Program-made: the position numbers and the translations under genes
From: Monoplex corrugatus
Lineage: Eukaryota > Mollusca > Gastropoda > Littorinimorpha > Ranellidae
Direction: 5' to 3'
Length of the DNA stretch: 64,000 nt
Assembly: GCA_030674185.1 (NCBI GenBank)
Contig: JAPXFY010000022.1
Coordinates: 45,851,398-45,915,397 of the forward strand
Shown: positions 24,433-35,920 of the stretch, piece by piece
Layout of the letters: the number at the start of each line of letters is the position of its first letter
Numbering within the stretch: the first letter of the stretch is position 1
The notes under the pieces: model-generated
The model's input: only the letters and a program-made list of their open reading frames with translations
What the model was told of the DNA's origin: nothing
Database searches by the model: none

Positions 24433-24869
24433 ACCACACCACACACACACACACACACACACACCACACACACACACACACACACCGCGACAAGGACGTG
24501 TCGGCCGCGTGACAGTTGACAAGTCTGACAAGTAGATGAAGTTTTCTTACTGTGGTAATAATAATTGTTTAGGTGATGGTGACAGCGCTTACGTTTTATT
24601 TTTCAGCCTCGAGCTGCCCCATTTGACGATGTTTTTTTAGTTGCCTCGGCGTGAATATTCTCAGTTTTCAGATCAGTGTTAATGACCCAAGCCACACCAC
24701 CATACATTCATTACTGGCTGTGTGGTGAGTGTGTGCACTGTGCTGTGTGCACTACTTAAGCTTTACGCTGATGGGCTGAAGCTTGGCTTTACATGTAGTG
24801 CTCTCAGTTTTCACTGATCTGTCAACTGTGCTGACATGTGAGCTAGGTATATCTACATGTACTGCTCTT

Positions 24870-24915
24870 GACGTGTGGTTCTCTCTCTGTCTCTGTCTCT
24901 GTTTCTGTCTGTCTT

Positions 24916-24966
<51 letters not shown>

Positions 24967-25063
24967 CTCTCTGTGTTTCTGTACCTCTCTCTCTCTCTTT
25001 CTCTCTCTCCCTCTCTCTCTTTCTCTGTCTCTGTGTGTGTGTGTGTGTGTGTGTGTTTCTGTA

Positions 25064-25109
<46 letters not shown>

Positions 25110-25115
25110 TTTCTG

Positions 25116-25154
<39 letters not shown>

Positions 25155-25429
25155 GTTTCTCTCTCTCTCTCTCTGTCTCTCTCTCTGTTTCTGTATTTGT
25201 GTGTGTGTGTGTGTGTTTCTGTATCTCTCTCTCGCTCTCTCGCTCTCTCTCTCTGTCTGTCTCTCTCTCTCTGTTTCTGTGTGTGTGTGTGTGTGTGTGT
25301 CTCTCTCTCTCTCTGTTTCTCTCTCTCTCTGACTCTCTCTCTCTCTCTCTCTCTCTTTGTGTTTCTGTAGCTCTCTGTCTCTGTCTCTCTCTCTCTGTCT
25401 CTCTCAGTCTCTGCTCTCTCCCACCCCTC

Positions 25430-25473
<44 letters not shown>

Positions 25474-25530
25474 GTCTGTCTGTCTGTCGGTCTGTCTGTC
25501 TCTCTCTCTCTTTGTCTCTGCTCTCTCCCA

Positions 25531-25606
<76 letters not shown>

Positions 25607-25615
25607 GTCTCTCGT
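24870..25615. repeat. (CT)n with GT interruptions
   Basis: Polypyrimidine with four GTGTGT-TTTCTGTAT-type breaks (25033, 25199, 25280 and others). The stretch 24432-24870 is ordinary sequence starting with the CA-rich LINE tail. Confidence 0.95.
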
Positions 25616-25639
25616 TGGTGGATTGAGTATGACAGTGAA

Positions 25640-26700
25640 AGGATTAAACACGTCTATTCGTGATACTTTGTGTAAGTTTCTTTTTCTTTTTTCTTTTTTT
25701 TTTTTTTCTTTTCTTATTGGTATAGCAGTTTTGGTGTGTTTGTAGATTTACTTTAAACACGTTTATTCATAATACTTTATACAAGTTTGTTTTTCGCTTA
25801 TCAGTATGGCTGTTTGAGTATGGTTTGATAGCAAGCTAAACATGATTTTATTCATGATTCCCCTGTCACCATGGATTTGCCATATGAAATTTGGGCTGTT
25901 CTCCCCGAGCAGAGTGTGTCGCCGCAATGGTGTCCCACCCATTTGCTTTCTTCTTCTTCTACATGTATGTATTTTTGTTGTTATTATCATTATGATGATG
26001 ATAAACATGAACGCCTGATCCAAATGGTCGTGGGCTTGTACAAAATCAATTAAAACGGTACAAAAAATAAAAAGTACAAATCACAGTTCGGAAAGACAGC
26101 AAAACTTGGCACCCCGTACGGGACACGTCAGACCTTGCTGCATAGCAACATGAGTTTTGAAGACTTCCTAGCACTGTGAAAGTCTAACAGAGAATGAAAG
26201 TGGATATATTACATCAGGTCATGTTTGTTGGTATGATAATTGTAGGTATACCTTGGTGGCAAGATAAATTCACGTTTATTCGTATGTCGTGATTTTTTTC
26301 ATTAGTATGGTGATTGTAGATGTAGCTTGCTGGCAATTGATAATATGATGTGATTTTTTTCCTTTTTTTTTTTTTTTGTAATTGGTATGGAAATTGTAGG
26401 TATAAGTTGGTGGCAGGCTAAATACACATTATTCAGGGTATCGCGTGACGAGGTTTGTTTGTTTGTTTGTTTGTTTGTTTTGTTTGTTTGTTGTAATTGT
26501 AGATACAGGTCGGTGGCAAGCTAAATTTACATTTATTCATTATATTATGTGAAGGTTTATGGTAATTGGTGGTGTAGATTGGTGGTAAATTAAGCTCACG
26601 TTTATTCATGATGTTAGGGAAAGTTATCTTTATTGGCGTGGTCATGGCAGAGACAGATTTATGGCAAGATAACAACACGTTTATTTTAATGTGTTAATTA
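25640..26700. repeat. old degenerate tandem repeat, about 85-110 bp unit
   Basis: Recurring order of words: TGGTRGCAAGCTAAA, then CACGTTTATTCATGAT, then a T-rich run, then TTGGTATGGTAATTGTAG. It is seen near 25640, 25750, 25840, 26260, 26320, 26400, 26510, 26580 and 26660. Divergence is high, so units are hard to delimit. Confidence 0.6.
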
Positions 26701-26959
26701 TCCGAGTATAGTCTTTGCGGATCCATGACAGTAATCGGTAATCATGGACGTACGTGATGGTCCAAGCCTCAACTTGTACAACGTTGTGAAAACATTGACT
26801 GTAGGTTTGATTGGCTGGAAGTGTTGGGGGTTTTTTCTTTGCTTGTTTGTTTGTTTTTTCTGGTTTGCGATCACAAAGGATATGATAATGACCGATTGCA
26901 CAGCTGTCAGAGCTTTATTGCCAGCACACATACGTATAATATCCTGGATATTAATACAA

Positions 26960-27430
26960 CTGCCGGTGTGTGTGTGTGTGTGTGTGGAGGGGGTGGTGGT
27001 GGTGAGGAGTGATCAAAGGACAGGAGTTTTCCACATACACACACACACACCACACACACACACACACACACCACACACAACACACACACACACACATACA
27101 CACCACTACTCATCACGCACACACGCACATACACTCACACACTCACACACCACACACACTCACGCACACACCACACACACCACTCACTCACAGCACACAC
27201 GCACATACACACACACTCATCACCACACAAAACACACTCACACACACACACACAACACACATCACACACCACAACACACACACACACACACACCACTCAA
27301 CGCAACACACACACACACACGTACACACACACATACACACACACATACATACACACACACACACACATCACCACCACCACCACCACCACCACCTCCACCA
27401 CCACCTCTATTACCACCTTCATCATCATGA
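26960..27430. repeat. (GT)n, (CA)n and (ACC)n microsatellites
   Basis: GT at 26968-26985, CA-rich 27030-27370, CACCAC 27368-27418. Confidence 0.95.
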
Positions 27431-27534
27431 TGTCAGCTTAACATGAATATTGTAATCTCTCTCTCTCTCTCTGTCTCTGTCTGTCTCTCTTTTTTTACAG
27501 ATTTATTATCATTTAACAGAAATATTGTGCGTGA

Positions 27535-27592
27535 GCACACAGACAGACAGACACACACACATACCCCACACACCACACCACACACACACACA

Positions 27593-27630
<38 letters not shown>

Positions 27631-27639
27631 ACACACACA

Positions 27640-27715
<76 letters not shown>
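27535..27715. repeat. (CA)n microsatellite
   Basis: Continuous CA with few breaks, preceded by a short CT tract at 27456-27490. The stretch 27715-28298 holds (CAAA)n at 27801-27841, T and G runs near 27959, and otherwise nothing recognised. Confidence 0.95.
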
Positions 27716-28297
27716 AGGAAACCAAAAAAAAGAAGAAAAGGGGACAAAACGGTCATATCAGTAAAGGCCTACTGGATTTACAGTGGACTGGGAATGATGG
27801 CCCACAAACAAACAAACAAACAAGCAAACAAACAAACAAACAGACAGCCAGTGAGACTTATTCATACAGCTGTGTCACATCTGTTACAGCTCTCTGAATA
27901 CTCTCAATGGCTCATGGATCTTAAGCATAGAATTGGTTGTTTTGTGTTTTTTGTGTTGTTTTTTTTTTTTTTGGGGGGGGGGATTGTTTGTTTTGTTTTT
28001 TGTTTTTGTTATTTCTGTAATTATCGAGGCATGAAAGGTTGATGCCACAGCTGTTTCATATTGTCTGGCTGCCTGTCTATCTGTCTGCCTGTCTGTATGT
28101 CAGGGTCGTTCTTGAAAACCTTTCTATGGCTGAAGCGACAGCTGTTACACCTCTTGGAAAAAAAACATTAATGCGAAATCCATGTATCGGTAGCTGATCT
28201 GTGTAAGAATGCAGGCTTTGAACAAGCGAGTGGCTGCCGTTGGTGATGAAGATAAAGCGTTCACTACATGAGGTCTGATTAAGTTAAGGTAGCAACC

Positions 28298-28620
28298 AGT
28301 CGCCTTGGTGGAGTAGTTAGCGTAACTGAAACTGAAACTTAGCGTAACGGACTACCGACTTGAGAGGTTGTGGGTTCGAATCCAGTCAAAACCGTTTGGG
28401 ATTTTTAGTCCCCCAAATAATTCTTACCCAGAGTTGTGTGTGCTGTGGGATCATTGGGAAGACTGGGAATACAACACAGTCGAGTCTCATTCACTTCATG
28501 AATGTGTTACTGAGGGTGTTACTCCAATTTTCTGATCAGCACCGCTGGTGTCTATCTCTGATGGTGAGTGTGCATGTAGAGCACATCCCTGTCACGCAGT
28601 CTCAATACTAGGTGGGACAC
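28298..28620 (+). mobile_element. tRNA-derived SINE, family A, copy 2
   Basis: The head reads CCTTGGTGGAGTAGTTAGCG, GGACTACCGACTTGAGAGG and GTGGGTTCGAATCC (perfect B-box-like word). The body is shared with 13030-13374. The head has a 22-bp insertion: TTAGCGTAAC is duplicated around TGAAACTGAAAC (28318-28349), separating the A box from the rest. Confidence 0.82.
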
Positions 28621-28744
28621 CGTAGCTTCGTAATTGTCATCCTCGCCGTCATTGTCATCATGGAGTTGTAAAAATTGTTCCAGCTTGTGTCCATAATGAA
28701 ATTGGCATAGAAAATAGGACACAAAAAGTAAACTAACAAGGAAT

Positions 28745-29190
28745 TAAGGTACAGGAAACTGGTGGACAAGGTGAGGAAATCAAAGGGTTAAGTTTTTGCT
28801 TTGCTAGCATGGTTGACAATGCAGGATGCTGGTGGACAGGGTGCGGGAGTCATAGGGTTAAGTTTTTTCTTTGCTAGCATGGTTGACAGTGCAGGATGCT
28901 GATGGACAGGGTCCGGGAGTCAAAGGGTTAAGTTTTTGTTTTGCCAGCATGGTTGGCAGTGCAGGATGCTGATGGACAGGGTGCGGGAGTCAAAGGGTTA
29001 AGTTTTTTCTTTGCTAGTATGGTTGACAATGCAGGATGCTGATGGACAGGGTGCGGGAGTCAAAGGGTTAAGTTTTTGTTTTGCCAGCATGGTTGGCAGT
29101 GCAGGATGCTGATGGACAGGGTGCGGGAGTCAAAGAGTTAAGTTTTTGTTTTGCCAGCATGGTTGACAGTGCAGGATACTGGTGGAATGT
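28745..29190 (-). repeat. tandem array of 70-bp TTAA-element units
   Basis: About six units in reverse orientation (GGGAGTCAAAGGGTTAAGTT, GCTAGCATGGTTGACA, GCAGGATGCTGRTGGACAGG) with a period of about 70-80 bp. No palindromic core is present. Confidence 0.85.
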
Positions 29191-29402
29191 TGATTGTACA
29201 GAAAAGGTAGATAAGCCTCTTGTACTATTATCAAGTAAATAATGACGTGAGGCAATTAGGATCCAGGCTGTCTGAAGATATCGTTAATGATTGTTTGGTG
29301 ACTCCAGTTCTGCATAATAATCGATACCAGACGCAGCGTGTGTGAATTGTCTGAAATATTTCCTTCTTTTTACGTACAAAGACGATATACTAATTATAAT
29401 AA

Positions 29403-29404
<2 letters not shown>

Positions 29405-29465
<61 letters not shown>

Positions 29466-29466
29466 T

Positions 29467-29500
<34 letters not shown>

Positions 29501-29525
29501 CTCTCTCTTTCTCTCTCTCTGTGTG

Positions 29526-29560
<35 letters not shown>

Positions 29561-29609
29561 GTCTCTCTTTCTCTCTGTCTCTTTGTATGTCTATCTGTCT
29601 CTCTCTTTC

Positions 29610-29643
<34 letters not shown>

Positions 29644-29820
29644 GTCTGTCCTTCTCACTCTCTCTCTCTGTCTCATTCACTGTCTCTGTCTCTCTCTTCT
29701 GTCTGTCTGTCTCTCTCTCTCCCTCTCTCTCTCTTTCTCATTGTCTCTCTAGCTCTCTCTCTCTCTCTCTCTCTCCTCCCCTCTCTATCTATCTATCCAT
29801 CTCTCTCTCTCTCTCTGTTC
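29405..29820. repeat. (CT)n with TATC and TCTG variants
   Basis: Polypyrimidine of about 410 bp. The stretch 29820-30119 is T-rich intron sequence leading to the exon at 30120. Confidence 0.95.
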
Positions 29821-30119
29821 AGAATTACTGTTCAAAACAAGCTTAAGATGTTGATAAGAATGACTGTATGCAAATAGGTTGTAAAGTAAACTAAGTGGGT
29901 TTTGTTTGTTTCTTTCTTTCTTTCTTCTTTGATTTTTTCAGTTTTTGTTCGTTATTTTGTTTTTATTTGTGATGGTGTGTGTGGGGGGGGGGGGGGCTTG
30001 CTTTTTTCGTTTCGTGTTTGTTTTAGTAATGATTCAGTTTGCCTTGGTTTTCCTGGCAAGCTGACGTTAGTTACAGTTTCTGTAGATGGTATAAAATGTT
30101 GGTTTTGATGTCCTGTCAG

Positions 30120-30550
30120 AATGCAAGATGTGCCGTCTCTCAGCGGCAGCCGGAACGCAAGATTTCCTACCACGTCCGTGACGGGGGAACTACCAGCCTC
30201 CTCCATCTTCACCAGCTCCACCAGCACCGCCACGACGTCACCATCCACATCCGCAACCACCGCCACGACCGTACCAGCCAGCGGTACCCTTGCGCCACCG
30301 TGTATCCAGGCCCCTCACACTCGCCCTCTGTCGCTCGCCCAGCCTTCCCACCCCTCTGCCGCTCCGGTGCCCCTTCCTCTTCCCCAACCCCACTCTCTCA
30401 TACCCACGCCCTCTCCCTCCTCCTTCCCGCAGAAGGAGGTGGAGGTTGCGGCGGTGGAGGGCGGAAGAGGGGTGAGGGTGGAGGCGATGCTGCCCCCTGG
30501 AGGGAGCTGTGAGCCTGGCCTGCCCTTGGACTTGTGCACCAAGAAATCAG
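30120..30550 (+). CDS. MYND-finger protein gene, exon with CtBP-type motif
   Basis: Coding exon between acceptor GTCCTGTCAG|A and donor AAATCAG|GTGAGT. Its first base completes the codon split at the end of the 21168 exon, and it ends in phase 1, matching the next exon. The encoded segment of about 143 residues is low complexity: Ser/Thr-rich first, then Pro-rich with many PLP and PSP steps, then a Val/Gly/Glu-rich stretch. The one clear short linear motif is PLDLCTK (30523-30543) immediately before the donor. It fits the PxDLxxK pattern by which transcription factors recruit the CtBP co-repressor (established for that motif class). Whether it binds CtBP here is inference. The exon lies 9 kb downstream of the previous one, across an intron packed with microsatellites and retroelement fragments. 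Confidence 0.8.
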
Positions 30551-30837
30551 GTGAGTTCTCCCCCTTGCTATTACACTCTCCATACACTCCACACGACCGC
30601 CAGTGTTCACGTAAAAACCAGGGGGTGGAAAAAAATATATAAATAAAAAACGACAAGCGCGTGCACTGGGGCTGTTCCTTATGCGCTTCACGCAAATCTG
30701 GCACCAACTGTCCTTTAGATTCTTTGAGCCTACGCAAATACCTGGGCGCTGTTCAGTGCGTTTTAGACGTGAACGAATACTCGTGAGCTTTGGTTTTTTT
30801 TAAATTGTTGTCTGGTTGATTAAACTTGGAGTTGTTT

Positions 30838-31012
30838 TTAACCCTTTTTACTCCTTCAGCCTGTCGCTAGCGTCCTGCTTTGTCAACGATGACAGCAAAG
30901 CAGAAATGTAACACTTTGATGCCCTCATCCTGTCCACCAGGTTCCACCAACAGAAAGCTGCTGGATAGGGTGAGGGAATCAAAATGTTAAAATTTTGCAG
31001 GAAGCTGATCGA
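30838..31012 (+). mobile_element. TTAA foldback element, 3' half unit disrupted
   Basis: TTAACCCTTTTTACTCC start, one 70-bp unit, and a degenerate core with arms at about 30905-30945 and 30958-30985. The right-hand half unit is broken and is followed at once by the (ATC)n tail of the LINE fragment. Confidence 0.7.
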
Positions 31013-31017
31013 CAGGG

Positions 31018-31050
<33 letters not shown>

Positions 31051-31785
31051 AGTGCCTTGTCACATGGCGTTGGCGATCATAGCCTTCCATCTGTTTCTAT
31101 CCCTTGTTGCCTCAAGCACATCTTCCACCCTCTCTGTCTTCAGCCACTCTGCAAGTCCGTCCAATATCTTCTCCCTGGGTCTACCTGGTGCTCTCTTTCC
31201 CTCCAGCTTTACTGTTGTGACCAGGTGCTCTAATTCCCCTTTCCTCATAAAATGGCCTATAAATGTTGCCTGTCTTTTCCTAATCTTCCTTATCAATGAT
31301 CTTCTTGTGTCTGCCTCCATCAAGACTGTCTCGTTTGTTTTCTCTGCTGTCCATGGAACTCTCAACATTCTTCTTAGAAACCACATCTCGGCTGCCTCAA
31401 TCTTGTTCTGGCTTTGTTTGTTGACTGTCCACGTCTCACAACCGTATAACATTATCGGTTCTATACAACATTCAAGAACTCTCTTCCTGATGTTAATTGA
31501 TAGGTATTTGTTGGTAAGAACGCTTTTCATCTTCTTGAATGCTGTTTTGGCTTGGCCGATTTTGCTGGCTATTTCTGATGTGCATCTGCCGTCTGGTGAA
31601 ATGATCGTTCCCAGATATTTAAACTTGTCTAAAGGTTGTGGGGTTTGCTGTTATTTTGCATGAGGGGATTTCGTGTTTTTTACTGATCACCATGACTTCA
31701 GTCTTCTTGCTGTTTAGTTCCAACCCCTTACCTTTGCTTTCTTATTTCTAGTATGTTCACAAGGTTTTGTAGGTCCCTTTCATGT
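31018..31785 (-). pseudogene. non-LTR retrotransposon reverse transcriptase C-terminal part, best-preserved copy
   Basis: Minus-strand reading starts in the region just after the catalytic YADD block (LQNLVNILEI, GLELNSKKTEVMV) and continues through GTIISPDGR-type sequence, LTNKYLSINIRKRVLECCIE, YGCETWTV, AAEMWFLRRMLRVPWT and APGRPREKILDGL to ANAM and a stop. The 3' end is a (GAT)n tail (31018-31051 on + as ATC repeats). A frameshift near 31625 breaks the frame. The 5' side ends in a TA/TG microsatellite. No endonuclease domain remains. Confidence 0.88.
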
Positions 31786-31802
31786 GCACATATATGTATA
31801 TG

Positions 31803-31878
<76 letters not shown>

Positions 31879-31881
<3 letters not shown>

Positions 31882-32490
31882 CCCATTCTCACAAAAGGCA
31901 CAATAAGTCTCAGTTTAGGCATTTTTAGGTTTTGGTATCACTATAAAGTTTAGAACCTCAGCTTTCAAATGGTACTAAAGTTGAGTTTTAGGCTACAAAA
32001 ACAAAATAGTTATGGGCTTTCAAAGATGAGAGGGGTAGAGTCAGCCATTTTGAGAAAAACGGTGATGAAGAGAATAGGTCTGAATTGAAAGGGTATGGTC
32101 AGAAACTCCTTGGCAACAAATATTAAATATCAACCAAACCAGCTGAAATTATTCCATACTTCCTTTGTTTACTTAATTGTCCATCCATCCAAAACAACAA
32201 AAAGAAAAATAAATTTAAGAAAAGCGTACTTTAATCACCAAAATGTTACGGAACTTGTGAATATTTTGAAAGGAGATAGTAGCACTTACCACACATTAAA
32301 ACACACACAAAAATTATACTTATCAATTGAATTTGACTAAATTGTGTTAGGACATGGTGTAAAAATGGTTATAGGGCATGAAAATGCAGAAAACTCAAAA
32401 TTGACAAATGTGTCCCTGTTCAGAGTTTTCAGCCCCACAGCAGCAAAAGGCCTCGCCCGACTTATTGTACCTTTTGTCAGAACGGGTCAC
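31879..32490. mobile_element. 0.6 kb non-autonomous element with terminal inverted repeats
   Basis: The left end GTGACCCATTCTCACAAAAG and the right end (inverted) GTGACCCGTTCTGACAAAAG match over about 33 bp with five or so differences. The interior is AT-rich with no long open frame. The target duplication cannot be read because the left flank is a GT microsatellite, so I do not assign a superfamily. Confidence 0.7.
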
Positions 32491-32837
32491 ATATGTATAT
32501 TGAGAGAGAGAGAGAGAGATGTAGATATATATCACTCACAAACGCGCCTTTCTAGGTACGATACTTGATATAAAGTGTATACAAACCAGGTGTTGCAATG
32601 GGCCAGTATCACTGTAGCCACAAAGAGTGTGTAGGCATGTGTTAGGTTTGAGCGGTGCGTGATTGTGTAGTGTTTGATCCTGGTAACATGTCACAAATCG
32701 TGTATATTATGGTGATACTACTGGGTTGGAAGACAGAGAACAAGAAACAGCTGTCGACAGTTTGTGTATAGTTGGGTTCTTTGTCTTTGTGGTGGTTCTT
32801 GTTGTGGCCTGTTTGGTGCCCCCACCATCTTGGGTAT

Positions 32838-33090
32838 GGATACATACATACATACATACATACATACATACATACATACATACATACATACATACATACA
32901 TACATACATACATACATACATACATACATACATACATGCATGCATGCATACATATATACATACATACATGCATGCATTCATCAAGATTTTGCGCTATATA
33001 AATATTGTAATTATTATTATTATTACTTAGACAGACAAACAGATAGGTGGATAGATAGACAAACAGATAGATAGATAGAGCACAGTATTT
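32838..33090. repeat. (CATA)n, (ATT)n and (GATA)n tracts around a GCGCTATATAAAT word
   Basis: CATA 32838-32980, then TTTGCGCTATATAAATATTG (32984-33009) followed by ATT repeats, then AGACAGACAAACAGATAG. The GCGCTATATAAAT word with an ATT tail looks like a SINE 3' end. The stretch 33090-33490 is low-copy sequence without a visible gene. Confidence 0.85.
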
Positions 33091-33489
33091 GATTTGAAAG
33101 AATAAATTCCGTTCCGGTCTAGTCTTTGCTGTGGAGGGGAAAAGGAAGACGAAACTAAAAGAAGGGCAGACAGAAGAGCGCCTAGTGGGAAGCCAATTGG
33201 GGATATCCCGAGAGAGCTCAGGACTTTTCAGTAGAGAAACCGACTGTAATGTCTTGACTAAGAGTTGACTAAGTCATAGAGTCGATTGTGGAGTGATGGT
33301 TGTAACAGAGACGTTATAGAACCGGGTTATGGGATTGACAGAAGTCGAAAGCTGCTGAAACGTCAAGAGCAGCATGTGTTCAGACAAAAGAGCTGGGGTT
33401 TTCCCTCCTAGATGAATGCATACGGTAGGTGTGATTGTAGCGTCAGCTGTGGGTCTGTTGTGCTTGTGTGCAAACTGCTTTGGGTCGTT

Positions 33490-33840
33490 TAACGTTCGAC
33501 TCCCGCACCCTGTCCACTAGCATCCTATATTGCCAACTATGCTAGCAAAGTAAAAAAATGTTTTAACCTTTTGATTCCCTCACCCTATCCACCAACTTCC
33601 TGCAGTAAGCTGGTGAATAGGGTAAGGGTATCAAAGGGTGTAGTTTTTTGCTGTTGGTGGATAGGGTGCAGGAGTCAAAGGGTTAATCCATTCCCTCGTC
33701 CCATCCAGCAGGAGGCTGGCTGATAAGTGAGAGTGAGTGGAAGGGCCAGTATGCCGTGTTTAACCCTTTGACTGCTGCATCCTATCCACCACCTGCAAAT
33801 ACTTAACCCTCTGATTCCCTCACCTTATCCACCAGCTTCC
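33490..33840 (+). mobile_element. TTAA foldback element plus partial copy
   Basis: TTAACGTTCGACTCCCGCAC start, one 70-bp unit, palindromic core at 33563-33640 (GATTCCCTCACCCTATCCAC against its inverted copy), half unit, and TTAA at 33684. A second partial copy lies at 33760-33840. GT microsatellite follows to 33905. Confidence 0.82.
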
Positions 33841-33860
33841 TCTGTGTGTGTGTGTGTGTG

Positions 33861-33892
<32 letters not shown>

Positions 33893-34059
33893 CGTGTGTG
33901 TGCTTTGTGATGAAGAGCGTATATTTACAAAGACGTATTTTGATACAAGTTGTGTATGTCGCTGCAGCAGTCACGAAGTAGCAGTAGCCATTAATAGTTG
34001 TGGTAGTAACAACCATTGTAATAAGCAGGAACAGCGTTAGTGGTGGTGACACTATTCCT

Positions 34060-34400
34060 TCCATCATCTTAATAATGATGATAATAATAATGATAATGAT
34101 ACTAATAATGATGATAATGATAACTCCATTTGTATAGCACAAACAGTCCGTATCAGAGAATGCTCACTGCACTTTGAAAAAAAATTGGGGAGGGAGCGCG
34201 GGGGCTTCGATATCAGTGCTTCGATACACCAATGCCACACAAACACAAGCAGCATACACACATCAACACATCAGTCCAGCATAAACATAGTTCATCAAAA
34301 ATAATAGTAACGATAACGATAATAGTAATAATAATAATAATAATATTAATGATAATAATAATAATAATAATGATAATAATAATGAGTTTTTGTGTATACA
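34060..34400. repeat. (AAT)n/(ATG)n tracts flanking a SINE-like piece
   Basis: TAATAATGATGA at 34068-34125, CCATTTGTATAGCACAAACA to about 34180 (similar in style to 32984 and 36432), then ATAATAATA at 34297-34385. Confidence 0.8.
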
Positions 34401-34679
34401 CAGTCAGAACATCAAGTATGCATGTTAAAGATCTTGTAAGTCATGCCAGTGCCTGGCGGGTAATGGAAACAAATAGAACCACCACCCCACCCCCCACCCC
34501 TACACACACACACCCGATCCAGCATGCACAGCCTCTGAAGACAGAGTATGCAACAACATGCCGTCTGCGCAGTGTGAGCAATATATGTTTACACACTTGC
34601 CAGAAAAAAATACTGGAACGCTAAAAGAAAAAAAAAGCAGCAACCAGACTACATGCATTGTGGACATGGACATACATAT

Positions 34680-34722
34680 TCACACACACACGCGCGCGCG
34701 CGCGCGCACACACACACGCACA

Positions 34723-34760
<38 letters not shown>

Positions 34761-34848
34761 AAATACACGCGCACGCGACACACACACGCGCGCGCACACA
34801 CAAACACACTCACACAAAAACAAAACACACACACACAAACACAAACAT

Positions 34849-34916
<68 letters not shown>

Positions 34917-34966
34917 AAACACACATTCACAGACACACACACACACAACACACACACACACACACA

Positions 34967-35040
<74 letters not shown>
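34680..35040. repeat. (CA)n with CG-rich segments; (CAA)n follows
   Basis: Alternating CACA and CGCG (34690-34710 and 34785-34797) suits Z-DNA. A CAA tract lies at 35081-35139, just before the exon at 35289. The preceding 34400-34680 is ordinary intron sequence. Confidence 0.95.
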
Positions 35041-35042
<2 letters not shown>

Positions 35043-35288
35043 ACGTAAATGAATCTACAACCTTAAAACGACTAGACGAAAACAACAACAACAACAACAA
35101 CAACAGCAACAACAACAACAGTAACAACAACAACAACAAGCGACCTGTATTGAAATCGTTCTGGAACCAGAAAAAAATACGAAAGAAGAATTTTGAAATC
35201 GTTGTGTTTATTTCAATCGACCCTTTTCATTGAACTCCACTCTGTTGTATTGAAATGGACCTTTGCCCCATGTGTGTGGTGTGTGCAG

Positions 35289-35735
35289 ACATGCTCGGAG
35301 GCAGTCGCGTGCGGAACAACCTCCCGGTACAGCTGGTCCTGCCCCAAGTCCAACCCAGGTCTGGAACCACGATCACCACACTCACCACCAGCGCCAGCAC
35401 CACGTCATCATCTACAGCCACTCATCTCACCTCTTCCCCCAGCGATATGGTCACCAACACCAAATTGGTCTTGAAAGCCATCTCAGAGACCCTGTCCACT
35501 TCCGCCACAGGAGGGTCTCACCACCATTCTGGGGCCGAGGAGCCTGCAGGCGTCCTCGGCAGGGAGGAGACTTCGGGGAGGAGGGGTGAGGTGGTGTTGG
35601 GGGGAGGAGGACAGCCGGGTGATGTTCTGGAGGGTAAGGTTCCAGCCCTGCAGGCTGCGCCCTCCTTACTCCCCCCTTTCGCTCAGGGGGAGGTAATGAT
35701 GGACACTGCTGGCCCTGGAAGGACGTCTACAGAGG
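35289..35735 (+). CDS. MYND-finger protein gene, Ser/Thr-rich exon
   Basis: Coding exon between acceptor GGTGTGTGCAG|AC and donor ACAGAGG|GTGAGTG. Both boundaries are phase 1. The split GAC codon joins the KKS end of the preceding exon to MLGGSRVRNNLPVQ, and the split GAG codon leads into the next exon. About 149 residues: a short mixed segment (VQLVLPQVQPRS), a Ser/Thr-rich tract with TTLTTSAST-type runs, the more ordered-looking TNTKLVLKAISETL (about 35450-35492), a His/Gly/Glu-rich linker and MMDTAGPGRTSTE at the end. No recognised fold. Codon composition and exact phase agreement on both sides are the main reasons to accept it. Confidence 0.78.
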
Positions 35736-35774
35736 GTGAGTGTTTGGAGAATCTTGAGAAAAAAGGTTGAAACT

Positions 35775-35920
35775 TAACTCTTTGACTATCGCACCCTACC
35801 CACCAGCTGCAAAAGCGGTGGATAGGGTGAGGCAGTCAAAGGGTCATGTTTTTGCTTTGCTAACATTGTTGACAATGCAGGATGCTGGTGGACAGGGTGC
35901 GGGAGTCAAAAGGTTAAATA
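35775..35920 (-). mobile_element. TTAA foldback element, short
   Basis: TTAACTCTTTGACT start, reduced core (CCACCAGCTGC against GCGGTGGATAGGG), one 70-bp unit in reverse orientation, TTAAA end. It begins 40 bp into the intron after the 35735 exon. Confidence 0.75.

Noticed and set aside
28298..28390. Functional tRNA gene
   Set aside because: B-box-like word present, but the head contains a 22-bp insertion, no acceptor stem closes it, and it continues into a SINE body.
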